The notes under the pieces are model-generated. The model saw nothing but the letters and a program-made list of their open reading frames with translations. It was not told the origin of the DNA and did no database searches. The position numbers were made by a program, and so were the translations under genes. A stretch of 64,000 nt of DNA from Cytobacillus oceanisediminis (GTDB lineage Bacteria; Bacillota; Bacilli; Bacillales; Cytobacillaceae), in the NCBI RefSeq assembly GCF_022811925.1, contig NZ_CP065511.1, positions 3,217,501 to 3,281,500 on the forward strand. Reading direction: 5' to 3'. Numbering within the stretch: position 1 is the first letter of the stretch; each line of letters starts with the position of its first letter. Shown here in pieces: positions 44,404 to 53,375 of this stretch.

Positions 44404-45585
44404 TTAATGTAGATTAGATGGTTGAAAAAAAGCTTCATAAGCTTTTCGCGGATCCGCAAACCATTCTGCCACTTCATCTGCGATCTTTTGATTTTCTGAA
44501 CCCGCTAACAGGATTTGAACAACATGCTGAGGCAGTACCTGAGTCATTGCATTTGTCCATTCTGTTACTTCTTTTACAAATGTTTTTGTTCGATCCCAAT
44601 ATGTCTCTCCAAGTTGGATGTCCCAGTTAGAATTTCTATATTGAATCAAAGTTTCGTACAATTGTTCAGCACAATAAGAAGAAAGATTACAGCCTTGGCC
44701 AGTAATCGGATCATTAAGAAAAACACTATCTCCACAACCAACTACTAGTTTATTTTTAAAGGTTGCATAAGGTTTTCTAATTACAGGCTTAATGGCAACT
44801 TGAAGGAAGGCATTATCATCGGAAAGAGCAAAGATATCTTGTTCGATACGTTCGTGGATGTCTTGGAAATATTTTCGTGTTACATTTTTCATTTGATTTG
44901 TAAATTCTTTTCCGTGCTTAATTTCTTTAAATACATCTAACTCTCTGTCTGGAATTGCCATAATGAACAATATAGTAACAGGACCGTGTTGTGTGATTGC
45001 AGGAATCTCAAACATTTCACCTATTTCAGGCAGAACTGTTACGCTTACGCCAAGAGGATTATTTGGCTTTACCCCCAAAAAATAACCAACGATACATTTT
45101 CGTTGAGGCACTTGGAAAGGAGAAAGCTCCTTTTCAAGTGGAAATGGAAAGAGAGGGCCCGATTTTCCAGTACAATCAATCATTAAATCAAACTCATCTG
45201 CCAAACTTTCTAGCTGATCTTTATTTACTCTTAAAAGCCGGAAAGAGACACCCTTGTCTTCAAGATCCTTCAAACAGTATGAAAAGTAGAAACGCTGGTC
45301 AACAGATAATGCTGGCTCCTTTAGCTTTCCAACAAAGAGTTTTTGATTACCAATCGTCATATGGATACTTTTAAGAAGAGTTTTATCTTCCCATTTTGGC
45401 ATTTTAAAGCGATTTTCTCGGGTTCTTGTTGAGCCAAAGTGTACCTGGGTAGACATAATTCGTCCATTTCGGATCTTATCCGAAGAGTTTGAGTGTATAA
45501 CAGTCACATCAAATTCTTCTTTAAGAGAATAAGCCAGCTGTATACCTGCAGTGCCACTGCCTATAATACATATTTTCTTTCTCAA
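44404..45585 (-). CDS. FAD-dependent monooxygenase, styrene monooxygenase StyA-like
   Basis: 393 residues from TTG 45585, behind AAAGGGGAGAGAATC; the longer open frame has no site. The N-terminal Rossmann motif is KICIIGSGTAGIQLAYSL and the FAD-ribose motif is KLVVGCGDSVFLNDPITGQG. Mid-protein features such as VHFGSTRTRENRFKMPKWED fit StyA/indole monooxygenase relatives, which use reduced FAD supplied by a separate reductase to epoxidise aromatics. No StyB reductase is adjacent. Confidence 0.8.
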   Translation of the reverse strand: MRKKICIIGSGTAGIQLAYSLKEEFDVTVIHSNSSDKIRNGRIMSTQVHFGSTRTRENRFKMPKWEDKTLLKSIHMTIGNQKLFVGKLKEPALSVDQRFYFSYCLKDLEDKGVSFRLLRVNKDQLESLADEFDLMIDCTGKSGPLFPFPLEKELSPFQVPQRKCIVGYFLGVKPNNPLGVSVTVLPEIGEMFEIPAITQHGPVTILFIMAIPDRELDVFKEIKHGKEFTNQMKNVTRKYFQDIHERIEQDIFALSDDNAFLQVAIKPVIRKPYATFKNKLVVGCGDSVFLNDPITGQGCNLSSYCAEQLYETLIQYRNSNWDIQLGETYWDRTKTFVKEVTEWTNAMTQVLPQHVVQILLAGSENQKIADEVAEWFADPRKAYEAFFQPSNLH

Positions 45586-45867
45586 GATTCTCTCCCCTTT
45601 GTTATTTGGTAGACGTAAAGAAGGTGAAATAACATTGGTAATTTTCTGACTTTTATAGTCTAAATAAAACAAAGAGTGATGTAAATGCGTCGATTTATTT
45701 AATTTCCATATTATTGATGTCTAAGGTAAACGATCACTTTTTCCACAATCTGGCCCTTTAATTGAATAATTGTGTATGACAAAACTGATGTGCGGATCTA
45801 TGCATAGAAAAATTGTGACCCCTTGTAGCTAAAGAAGCACTTCAAAATAAGCATTAATTCATAAAAC
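45586..45867. other. Intergenic stretch with a CCC-core repeat
   Basis: Core TGGCCCT at 45751 with right arm TTAATTGAATAATTG. No gene recognised. Confidence 0.45.
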
Positions 45868-45990
45868 AAGCGTTAATCCTTCTTAACGTTAAATATGATA
45901 TAAATAAAAAATGCCCAATCCCATATATACCAAGGGTTTGGACACTTTTCTAACCAGGTTTATGAAAGCGTTAATTTGTATTATACGAAT
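45868..45990. repeat. Direct repeat, copy 1 (copy 2 at 59.93 kb)
   Basis: It runs from AAGCGTTAATCCTTC through AACGTTAAATATGATATAA and ATACCAAGGGTTT to TTATACGAAT, almost identical to 59929-60041 in the same orientation. CGTTAA-TCCTTC-TTAACG at its left end is a small dyad. Confidence 0.9.
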
Positions 45991-45999
45991 TTATCTACC

Positions 46000-46324
46000 A
46001 TTATTTTACATACATTGACCATACCCACGGTGACTTATACAGCGACAGATGCTACCGGAAATACAAGCCAATGTATGTTCGACGAGATTTGTCAATTTTC
46101 CAGAACCTGCCATAATCAACAATTCTCCTGGTGTTACGGCTGTGTGTACACCAGAATCTGGTTCTTTCTTTCCTTCCGGTACGACAACTGTCACTTGTAC
46201 CGCAACCGATGCTAATGGAAATACCTGCACTTGTACGTTTAGAGTGACAGTAACTGTTGATCCTTGCCGGTTTTTTAGCAGAAGATGCCGTCGAAGAAGT
46301 ACTGGCAGCCACAATCACAGCTGA
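46000..46324 (+). pseudogene. HYR-like beta-domain remnant of a surface protein
   Basis: One frame gives TVTYTATDATGNTSQC. A shift leads to FVNFPEPAIINNSPGVTAVC and TTTVTCTATDANGNTCTCTF. Two copies of the TVT.TATDA.GNT motif mark HYR-type immunoglobulin-like repeats of secreted or exosporium proteins. No signal peptide or start is present. A fragment only. Confidence 0.5.
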
Positions 46325-46454
46325 AGTTAAACCTGTAGTATTTTGCTGCAAAACCACCCGTTTTTTTCTGTCATCTCTTTTTCTAATAGAATTTACACGG
46401 CTAAATCTAAAAAGTTGTTGGCATAGGAAATAGAAGTCTGGCCTATCTTTTCTA

Positions 46455-47390
46455 TTATTCTCCCTTATTGTAAATCCATTTTTCTTTTAGTCGGTCAAAT
46501 TCTCCATTGAGCTCCATCTCCTCCATCCAGAGATTGACCCAGTTCTGGAATACCGCATCCCCGCGATGCATAAGGTAGCCTTTCTGGCTCTTCGTGAACG
46601 TATTGTCCGTCAGAGCCGCATAAAGCCTGGAATCCTGGCTTGCATAGTAGATGGCCTCAATGCTGTCGGTAATCATCACGTCTACTTTTTCTTCAGCAAC
46701 CATGTTCGGAATATCCAGATTGTTTTCGATTACGACAACCTTTGCCTCTGTAATGTTGGCATTCACGAATTTTTGGTTGGTTCCCCCTGGGTTTACACCG
46801 ATGGTGACATCTGGCTGGTCAATCGCTTCCAAGCTTGTATATTTCTCCTTATCTTCCTGTCGGATTAAAGGAGCCTTTCCGTCATTAATATAAGGATGCG
46901 TTAAGTGTGCTGTTTTTTGCCGATCGGTATTGCGGCTTATCCCGCCAACCGCTATATCAAACTTATTTTTATGGAGGTCCTCCATTAAGGTTGGCCAGGA
47001 AGTTTTAACGAAAGTGATCTTGACCCCAAGGTCTGCTGCCATTAATTTAGCCGCTTCGATATCATAGCCTTCAAACTCTTTTGTTTTCGGATTAAAGTAC
47101 GTAAATGGCTTATAGTCACCAGTTGTACCTACCCGAATCACACCTTTCTTTAAAATATGGTCGAGCCTTGAGCCAATGACGAATGTATTGGCCTTTTTAT
47201 CTACATACCCTCCTGCAGCCTCGGCCACCTGTTTCACTGATACATAAGGTTTTTCATTTACAGTAACCGTTCTTAACGTCTTTCCGTTTAACTCAAGCTG
47301 TTCGGTTTGGCTGTCGGCAAGCGACAGGCTTGTCCCTCCGGTAATCAATAGTGCAAAAAGAGCAAACACGATGAGTACTTTTTTTTGCAA
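46455..47390 (-). CDS. Amino-acid-type solute-binding protein with N-terminal copper-amine-oxidase-like domain
   Basis: 311 residues from TTG 47390, seven bases after GGAGGG. A Sec signal peptide (MQKKVLIVFALFALLITGGT, cleaved near LADS) is followed by a short copper amine oxidase N-like domain (TVNEKPYVSVKQVAEAAGGY, about 42-72). A family 3 solute-binding domain follows (VIRVGTTGDYKPFTYFN, FDIAVGGISRNTDRQKTAHL). The binding part resembles cyclohexadienyl dehydratase/PheC-type proteins. No permease or ATPase is nearby, so an extracellular enzyme or orphan sensor is possible. Confidence 0.82.
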   Translation of the reverse strand: MQKKVLIVFALFALLITGGTSLSLADSQTEQLELNGKTLRTVTVNEKPYVSVKQVAEAAGGYVDKKANTFVIGSRLDHILKKGVIRVGTTGDYKPFTYFNPKTKEFEGYDIEAAKLMAADLGVKITFVKTSWPTLMEDLHKNKFDIAVGGISRNTDRQKTAHLTHPYINDGKAPLIRQEDKEKYTSLEAIDQPDVTIGVNPGGTNQKFVNANITEAKVVVIENNLDIPNMVAEEKVDVMITDSIEAIYYASQDSRLYAALTDNTFTKSQKGYLMHRGDAVFQNWVNLWMEEMELNGEFDRLKEKWIYNKGE

Positions 47391-47696
47391 ACTGTTTCCC
47401 TCCTATTCAATTGGTTATGTCTATTATCTTTAGGAAGGTACATAAAGTAAATTTGTTTTCTGAATTTTCAATAAAACAGTTCTTATATACGAGGAAAATA
47501 GCCCCTATGTTATTTAAACACAATAACGTTCGGCCCTTAGCCAAGTTAATTATGCACCTGGTATTCCGCTAATGGTCCTAAAATGTAAAGAAGCACTTTC
47601 CTTGTTACAGAAAAGCGCCTTTTAATGGAGAAAATTAATTTGAAATTGGGGTTATTTAGGTAAACTTTTTGAGCAATTATATAGTAAATTATCACA
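47391..47696. other. Intergenic stretch, repeat remnants only
   Basis: Degenerate cores GGCCCTT (about 47536) and GCGCCTT (about 47618), with AAGCACTTTCCTTGTTACAG resembling the hairpin near 44100. No gene. Confidence 0.4.
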
Positions 47697-48215
47697 TTAC
47701 CAATCTAATCGATCTCGAGTAGAAGTAATATGCGCAACATGATGTCGCCCGTGCCAAGCGTAGATCCCAATATTAATACCTAACTTTCCAACACCTGATT
47801 CTGGGTGTTGGAAAGTCTTCCCTAGATCATCTGATTTCATAGAACGTAACAGACAAACCCATCTGCTGTGTAAAGCTTCTATTAGTTTTAATGAAATGTC
47901 TATTGGTAACTTCGAATCAGGGAGCTCAGCCCATTTCCCTTCTTCATACAGTTTAATGGTGGGATTGTTTTCTGTTAGGGCTAACTTAAAACGAGAGTAG
48001 CTATTTAAATGGCTGTCGGCAATATGATGGACCACTTGACGAATGGTCCACCCTTCAGAGCGATAAGCTGTATCTAAATGCTCATCTCTTAAACCCTCCA
48101 CAGCTTCTGTTAATTGTAATGGAAGTTCTTCAATCTCTATTATCCACTTATCTAATACTTCGGTTGTAGGCTCACCTTCATATTTAAACTTTCCAATCGG
48201 ATAACGTAAATCCAT
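47697..48215 (-). CDS. bstA: Bacillithiol S-transferase BstA (YfiT), DinB superfamily
   Basis: 172 residues with GAAAGGAGTCG before the ATG. The N-terminus [10 protein letters not shown] and the blocks [20 protein letters not shown] (metal His near 64) and [12 protein letters not shown] (near 152-163) match YfiT/BstA, the Zn-dependent enzyme that conjugates bacillithiol to electrophiles. Five DinB-fold genes in this window suggest heavy investment in this chemistry. Confidence 0.85.
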   Translation of the reverse strand: MDLRYPIGKFKYEGEPTTEVLDKWIIEIEELPLQLTEAVEGLRDEHLDTAYRSEGWTIRQVVHHIADSHLNSYSRFKLALTENNPTIKLYEEGKWAELPDSKLPIDISLKLIEALHSRWVCLLRSMKSDDLGKTFQHPESGVGKLGINIGIYAWHGRHHVAHITSTRDRLDW

Positions 48216-48369
48216 TCAAACGACTCCTTTCAATACTTACTAAATGGGCATTGTCTATATATGAGTAATAAATAACACCTGTGCAATTCGGTATAGTATT
48301 GAACAAAATTACATAACAATCTGCTGTATGGAAGACTCTGTGCTGGTCGTTGGCGACTAAGTGAAGGTG

Positions 48370-48705
48370 TTACAGTTCACTTTCATGGTTCTTAAAGGTT
48401 TTCCCATCATGGTAGTAAAGTTCAGAGCCTAAATTATTATTTCTTTCTCCTTTCAATTGAAGAATAAGTTCTTCACTTTTTGTTTTATTCATTTCTTTAT
48501 ACCAGGTTCCTTGTGGATATAGAACAGCAATCGGACCATGCTTGCATTGACCGTTGCATAATGTTTTTGTTGTGTGAATCTCCCTATGCAGACCTAAATT
48601 TTTCAATTCTCCCCTAATGGTTTCCGTTACTTCTTCTGCTCCATTTTTCATGCATGTTTTCCCGTTGCAAATTAATAGATGTTTGCTAACCCCATCCAAG
48701 TTCAT
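48370..48705 (-). CDS. (2Fe-2S) ferredoxin, thioredoxin-like fold
   Basis: 111 residues. The cluster cysteines follow the thioredoxin-like ferredoxin spacing: LLICNGKTCMKNGAEEV (Cys 13, 18) and TLCNGQCKHGPIAVLYPQGT (Cys near 49, 53). A C-terminal tail follows the domain. Downstream of the copper-cluster genes and separated from them by only 25 bases, so possibly co-transcribed. Electron partner unknown. Confidence 0.85.
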   Translation of the reverse strand: MNLDGVSKHLLICNGKTCMKNGAEEVTETIRGELKNLGLHREIHTTKTLCNGQCKHGPIAVLYPQGTWYKEMNKTKSEELILQLKGERNNNLGSELYYHDGKTFKNHESEL

Positions 48706-48730
48706 AAAAATTCCCCTTTTTGCTTCCTTT

Positions 48731-49606
48731 TTATTTGACCTCTATAACAAATGGATAGCTATTGACTTTACCATCAAATTTAAATTCTCCCCACACTTTG
48801 TAGATCCCAGGTTTATCAAATTTTGTATCAAATTGTGTCTTTTCTTCTGATGCAGGGTGCACATGAACAAATTTCTCACCCTTTTCATCTAAAATTACGA
48901 CATGTCCTAAAGCCCCCAGGTAGGGCTCTGGTGTAATCCCATTTGTATCAAAGTTTAACGTAACATCTTTGTTTATTCCTAGCCCTGAAGTTGTTAATTC
49001 AACAGTCTTTCCATTGATTGTTTTTGTTAAATTTGTATCAGTCTTCAGCGAATCTTCCTCATGTTGGCCATGACCTTTCCCCACATGCAGCTTGATCGGA
49101 CTAATTTGATAGGCAAGGTTTTTTGGTTTAATATCAACAAACGATTTATAAGAGTTTTCAGCCAGGTCGAATTTCAGAGTATATACACCATTTCCTTTTT
49201 CCTCAGGATGCAAATGGTAATAATCTTCTAAGTCTGCACTTACAATAATTAGATGCATAATCTTTTCATGTGAAATTTCTAATTCAGGAGAATTTTGATC
49301 TTTATCCTTCACATCTATATTTATAAAACCATTTTCATATTTTACGTTTGTGACCACTTCACTTTCGGATTGATCTCCATGATCAGAATGCTCTGATTCC
49401 TTGCCATCACTTCCATGGCTAGCATGATTATCGTTATTATGCGCTTGCTCATTAATAGACTTTTCCTTATTACCATTTGCTGACTCATGGCTATCCGTGT
49501 GATCGTTACTGCCATCCAAGCTTGCATACACAGTATAGCTTCCAATGACTAACCCGAGATAAACAATGGCTGAAATCGCCCAGGTCAACATGCTTTTTTG
49601 TTTCAT
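48731..49606 (-). CDS. Histidine-rich membrane-anchored copper-associated protein
   Basis: 291 residues behind AAAAGAGGAGTG. One N-terminal membrane segment (LTWAISAIVYLGLVIGSYTV) anchors an extracellular protein. Residues 35-80 are rich in His, Asp and Glu (HTDSHESANG, ASHGSDGKESEHSDHGDQ), a likely metal-binding stretch. Later HVHP and YYHLHPEE motifs add ligands, and GALGHVVILDEKGEKFVHVH resembles domains beside copper exporters. It lies 28 bases after copA, so it probably buffers copper outside the membrane. Confidence 0.75.
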   Translation of the reverse strand: MKQKSMLTWAISAIVYLGLVIGSYTVYASLDGSNDHTDSHESANGNKEKSINEQAHNNDNHASHGSDGKESEHSDHGDQSESEVVTNVKYENGFINIDVKDKDQNSPELEISHEKIMHLIIVSADLEDYYHLHPEEKGNGVYTLKFDLAENSYKSFVDIKPKNLAYQISPIKLHVGKGHGQHEEDSLKTDTNLTKTINGKTVELTTSGLGINKDVTLNFDTNGITPEPYLGALGHVVILDEKGEKFVHVHPASEEKTQFDTKFDKPGIYKVWGEFKFDGKVNSYPFVIEVK

Positions 49607-49634
49607 AAAAACACTCCTCTTTTTAATTGATAAA

Positions 49635-52055
49635 TTATGTTTTTAACTTAATCCTTTGTAATCTGAGTGCGTTTAAAACAACCGAAACTGAACTAAATGC
49701 CATTGCTACTCCTGCAAGCCATGGTGCCAGAAAGCCTAGTGCCGCAATTGGAACTCCTAAAGTATTATAAGCAAATGCCCAAAATAGATTTTGCTTGATA
49801 TTTCGAATAGTCATTTTACTCATAAAGATAGCATCGGCAATACTATTTAAGTCTCCTCTGATTAAGGTGATATCAGCAGCCTCCATTGCTACATCAGTAC
49901 CAGTACCGATTGCCATGCCAATATCTGCAGTCGCTAACGCTGGTGCATCGTTAATACCGTCGCCAACCATCGCCACTTTCTTTCCGGCTTTTTGAAGCTT
50001 TTTAACTTCCTCTGCCTTTCCTTCTGGCAGAACTTCTGCTATTACATGGTCAATTCCGACCTCATTTGCAATTGCTTGAGCTGTCTGCTTGTTATCTCCA
50101 GTAATCATCACAACCTCTAGACCCATATTTTTTAACCTTTCAATTGCTTTTTGAGAGGTCTCTTTTATTGTGTCTGCGACTGCAATCACTCCAGCAAATT
50201 GATGATCGATTGCGACTAGCATTGCTGTCTTACCTTGCATTTCTAAGTTCTCCATCTTAGGTAATAGGTTTCCAACATCAATGTTATTTCTCTCCATAAG
50301 TCGGCGCGTTCCGATAAGCAAGGATTTACTTTCAACTATAGATTCGATTCCAAAGCCAGGAATAGCTTCAAAATGTTCAGAGCTCCCCAGCTCAATACCT
50401 TTTTCTTTAATGCCCTCAACAATGGCCTCAGCTAACGGATGTTCAGAATTTCTTTCTGCGGAACCGACTAACTTTAAAAATTCCTTTTCTTCAAATCCAT
50501 TTGAGAGAATAACATCTGTAAGTGTTGGTTTTCCATTTGTTACAGTTCCAGTTTTATCAAGGATCACTGTATCCAATCGATGAGTCGTTTCAAGATGCTC
50601 CCCGCCTTTAAACAAAATTCCATATTCAGCGGCTCGGCCTGACCCTGCCATAATTGACGTAGGAGTAGCTAGGCCCAGTGCACATGGACATGCGATAACT
50701 AACACGGCAATTAATTTTTCAAGAGCTACTGCAAACTCTCCGGGACTTACAACAAAGTACCAAACCAGAAATGTCACAATAGCGATCCCAACGACAATTG
50801 GGACAAAAATTCCTGAGATAACATCGGCTAAACGTTGGATTGGTGCTTTTGATCCTTGAGCTTCTTCGACTACTTTGATGATTTGAGCTAAGGCAGTATC
50901 TTTTCCTACCTTTGTTGCTTTTACCTTTAAAAATCCGTTCTTGTTAATGGTTGATCCTATGACTAAATCTCCAACTGTTTTATCGACTGGAATACTTTCA
51001 CCTGTAATCATTGACTCATCAAGAGCAGATCTTCCTTCAAAAATCACTCCATCTACAGGTACCTTTTCACCTGGTTTCACATATACGATATCACCAGCGA
51101 TTACCTCTTCAATTGGTAATTTCAATTCTTTCCCTTCTCTTAATACTGTGGCTGTTTTCGCCTGTAAGCCCATAAGCTTTTTAATAGCTTCAGATGAACG
51201 TCCCTTTGCTTTTGCTTCAAACAGTTTACCTAATATAATAAGAGTAATTAACACTGCACTTGTTTCAAAGTACAATTCCACCATATGTGCTTCAGAGCCT
51301 ATTGATAAAATACTCAAGTAGATACTGTAGAAATAAGCTGCAGAGGTGCCAAGCGCAACCAAAACATCCATGTTTGCACTTTTATTCCTTAATGCTTTAT
51401 AAGCACCTACGTAAAATTGACCGCCGACTAAAAATTGAACTGGAGTCGCAAGCGCGAGTTGAACCCAAGGATTCATGAACATTTCTGGCAGCCAAATGAA
51501 AGAAGTAAATTCAAAATGACTGACCATCGCCCAAAGTAAAGGGATGGATAAAATAGCGGAGAAAATAAATTTTCCTTTTTGCTTTTTAATTTCTTTTTGT
51601 CTATGATCCACTTTTTCGCCTTTAGATTCTTGCTTTTGTTCCAAGCGATAACCCAATTTTTCAATGGCCTCCTTCATATCTGAGACCGAAACTTCATCAG
51701 GATTGTATTCTACAAGGCCTGATTCTAAGGCGAAGTTTACAGTTGCGGTTTGGACACCATTTAACTTATTCAAACGTTTTTCAATTTTATTAGCACACGC
51801 TGCACACGTCATGCCACTTATATCAAATTCAGCTTTCTCACTCATTACTTTATATCCTAAAGACTGCACTTTTTCTTTCAATTGATTTACATTTGCTTTA
51901 GACGGATCAAATGTTACTTTTGATTTTTCTAATGCGAAATTTACGCTCGCATCCTCTACACCATCTACTTTTTTGAGACCTTTTTCTATTCTCACTGCAC
52001 AAGCAGCACACGTCATGCCAGCTATTTGAAGTGTTGTTTCTCTTTTATCGCTCAT
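49635..52055 (-). CDS. copA: Copper-exporting P1B-type ATPase
   Basis: 806 residues with AGGAGTGT before the ATG. Two N-terminal heavy-metal-associated domains (MTCAACAVRIEK near 13 and MTCAACANKIEK near 81) are followed by eight helices. The ion-binding CPC is in VIACPCALGLATPTSIMAG, the phosphorylation site is ILDKTGTVTNG, and the hinge is MVGDGINDAPAL. This is the standard bacterial CopA that expels Cu(I). A CsoR-like operator lies just upstream (52077). Confidence 0.96.
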   Translation of the reverse strand: MSDKRETTLQIAGMTCAACAVRIEKGLKKVDGVEDASVNFALEKSKVTFDPSKANVNQLKEKVQSLGYKVMSEKAEFDISGMTCAACANKIEKRLNKLNGVQTATVNFALESGLVEYNPDEVSVSDMKEAIEKLGYRLEQKQESKGEKVDHRQKEIKKQKGKFIFSAILSIPLLWAMVSHFEFTSFIWLPEMFMNPWVQLALATPVQFLVGGQFYVGAYKALRNKSANMDVLVALGTSAAYFYSIYLSILSIGSEAHMVELYFETSAVLITLIILGKLFEAKAKGRSSEAIKKLMGLQAKTATVLREGKELKLPIEEVIAGDIVYVKPGEKVPVDGVIFEGRSALDESMITGESIPVDKTVGDLVIGSTINKNGFLKVKATKVGKDTALAQIIKVVEEAQGSKAPIQRLADVISGIFVPIVVGIAIVTFLVWYFVVSPGEFAVALEKLIAVLVIACPCALGLATPTSIMAGSGRAAEYGILFKGGEHLETTHRLDTVILDKTGTVTNGKPTLTDVILSNGFEEKEFLKLVGSAERNSEHPLAEAIVEGIKEKGIELGSSEHFEAIPGFGIESIVESKSLLIGTRRLMERNNIDVGNLLPKMENLEMQGKTAMLVAIDHQFAGVIAVADTIKETSQKAIERLKNMGLEVVMITGDNKQTAQAIANEVGIDHVIAEVLPEGKAEEVKKLQKAGKKVAMVGDGINDAPALATADIGMAIGTGTDVAMEAADITLIRGDLNSIADAIFMSKMTIRNIKQNLFWAFAYNTLGVPIAALGFLAPWLAGVAMAFSSVSVVLNALRLQRIKLKT

Positions 52056-52076
52056 TATTTTACACTCCTATCACCA

Positions 52077-52097
52077 CATACTATAGTTGGGTATATT
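52077..52097. promoter_or_regulatory. CsoR-like operator upstream of copA
   Basis: CATACTATAGTTGGGTATAT keeps the ATAC...GGGTAT pattern of CsoR sites and resembles the two further sites in this cluster. A separate copA promoter is therefore likely. Confidence 0.55.
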
Positions 52098-52146
52098 TTG
52101 AGGGGAATAAAACGTGCTGGGCGTGACAGCACGTTTTTTCAACTCC

Positions 52147-52389
52147 TTAGTGACAGCTTTGATCTTTAGCCGATTTACTCAATGCTACATCATAACCTTG
52201 ATCTTCTATAACGTCAGTGATTTCCTCTAAGGCAATCATCTTTGAATCAAATAATACATCTACTTTTTCATCATTTAAGTAAACCTTTACAACATGAACA
52301 CCATTTAATTTTCCTACGTTTCCTTCAATGGAATTCACACAATGCCCACACGACATTCCTTTAACAATTAATATTACATTCTCCATTCT
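52147..52389 (-). CDS. CopZ-like copper chaperone, diverged
   Basis: 80 residues from ATG 52389 (AAAGGAGAGTAT upstream). A single HMA domain with the copper site MSCGHCVNSIEGNVGK, plus an extended tail (SAKDQSCH) adding Cys and His. Paralogue of the neighbouring copZ. It delivers Cu(I) to CopA or CsoR. A CsoR-like site precedes it. Confidence 0.85.
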   Translation of the reverse strand, partial: RMENVILIVKGMSCGHCVNSIEGNVGKLNGVHVVKVYLNDEKVDVLFDSKMIALEEITDVIEDQGYDVALSKSAKDQSCH

Positions 52390-52414
52390 ATACTCTCCTT
52401 TTTCTAATTTTATT

Positions 52415-52436
52415 ACTATACCTAGGTATGGTATAT
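52415..52436. promoter_or_regulatory. CsoR-like operator between the two copZ genes
   Basis: ACTATACCTAGGTATGGTAT, close in form to the sites at 53079 and 52077, is placed directly before the second chaperone gene. Confidence 0.6.
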
Positions 52437-52484
52437 TTAATGTGTAAAGAAATCGTGCTTTATTTACACATTCTTTACTCAATT

Positions 52485-52691
52485 TTATTGAACATCATAA
52501 CCTTGATCGTCAATTATTTCTTTGATTTTATCAAGAGTAACTTCATTTGGGTTAAATTCCACATTTACAGTTCCTGAATCCAAGTTTACTTTAACATTGG
52601 TAACTCCGGCTAATTCGCCTACACTACCTTCAATTGAATTAATACAATGGCCACATGACATACCTTTTACGTTTAGAGTCATTTTTTCCAT
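52485..52691 (-). CDS. copZ: Copper chaperone CopZ
   Basis: 68 residues, the canonical CopZ length, with AAAAGGGGACG before the start. HMA fold with MSCGHCINSIEGSVGELAGV binding Cu(I) through Cys-x2-Cys. Seventeen bases after csoR, so in the same transcript. Confidence 0.93.
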   Translation of the reverse strand: MEKMTLNVKGMSCGHCINSIEGSVGELAGVTNVKVNLDSGTVNVEFNPNEVTLDKIKEIIDDQGYDVQ

Positions 52692-52707
52692 ATCGTATCG
52701 TCCCCTT

Positions 52708-53055
52708 TTACTTTTTCATTAATTTTTGAATGGTTACCATTACCTCATCCAAGATCTCCGTATCTCCTTCTTCAATTTTCTCTAGAACACATGTCTTCAT
52801 ATGCCCTTCAAGTAAAATTCGAGCAACACTATTTAAAGCAGATTGAGTTGCAGATATTTGAGTAATAACATCATCACAGTACGTATCTTTTTCAATTAAC
52901 CCTTTTATTCCTCGAATTTGCCCTTCAATTCGATTTAATCTTGTTGTTAAGTTATTCTTTACTTTATCTGAGTGGTGGCTTTTTCTTTCACCGTCTGATG
53001 AGCAGCATTGATCGATTTCAACAATTTCATCAAGATTTTCTGAATTCATCGACAT
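52708..53055 (-). CDS. csoR: Copper-sensing repressor CsoR
   Basis: 115 residues behind AAGGAGGTGAGG. All-helical CsoR fold with the Cu(I) ligands Cys60 (KDTYCDDVI), His85 and Cys89 (LLEGHMKTCV) in place. The first 30 residues carry an extra QCCSS and HH that are not standard and may add metal affinity. It leads the csoR-copZ-copZ-copA run and is preceded by its own operator. Confidence 0.93.
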   Translation of the reverse strand: MSMNSENLDEIVEIDQCCSSDGERKSHHSDKVKNNLTTRLNRIEGQIRGIKGLIEKDTYCDDVITQISATQSALNSVARILLEGHMKTCVLEKIEEGDTEILDEVMVTIQKLMKK

Positions 53056-53078
53056 TGCCTCACCTCCTTAATCACATA

Positions 53079-53100
53079 ATACTATACCCCTCCATAGTAT
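53079..53100. promoter_or_regulatory. CsoR-like operator upstream of csoR
   Basis: Dyad with arms ATACTAT (53079-53085) and ATAGTAT (53094-53100) around a C-rich centre ACCCCTCC, the G/C-tract form typical of CsoR sites. Confidence 0.7.
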
Positions 53101-53375
53101 GTGAAGGGTTTTTTTATAAAAAGTTTAAAATAGGTATTTGACATAGAATTTTATTTGGGATAAAAGGATTAAATGAAAATGTTAAAACCCGATGAGTAGA
53201 TATATACAATCTGATAAATCTCACCCTTATAGATCACTTTGTCTCCTATATTAATAAAAATCACCTCAAGTTTTTCTTTTGACATAAGTTAGAAAGCGAT
53301 GTAAATTTATATCATAATATATTCAAATAATCAGATATACTATTTCATGAATATTATAAAGAGAAAGGGTTCGCT

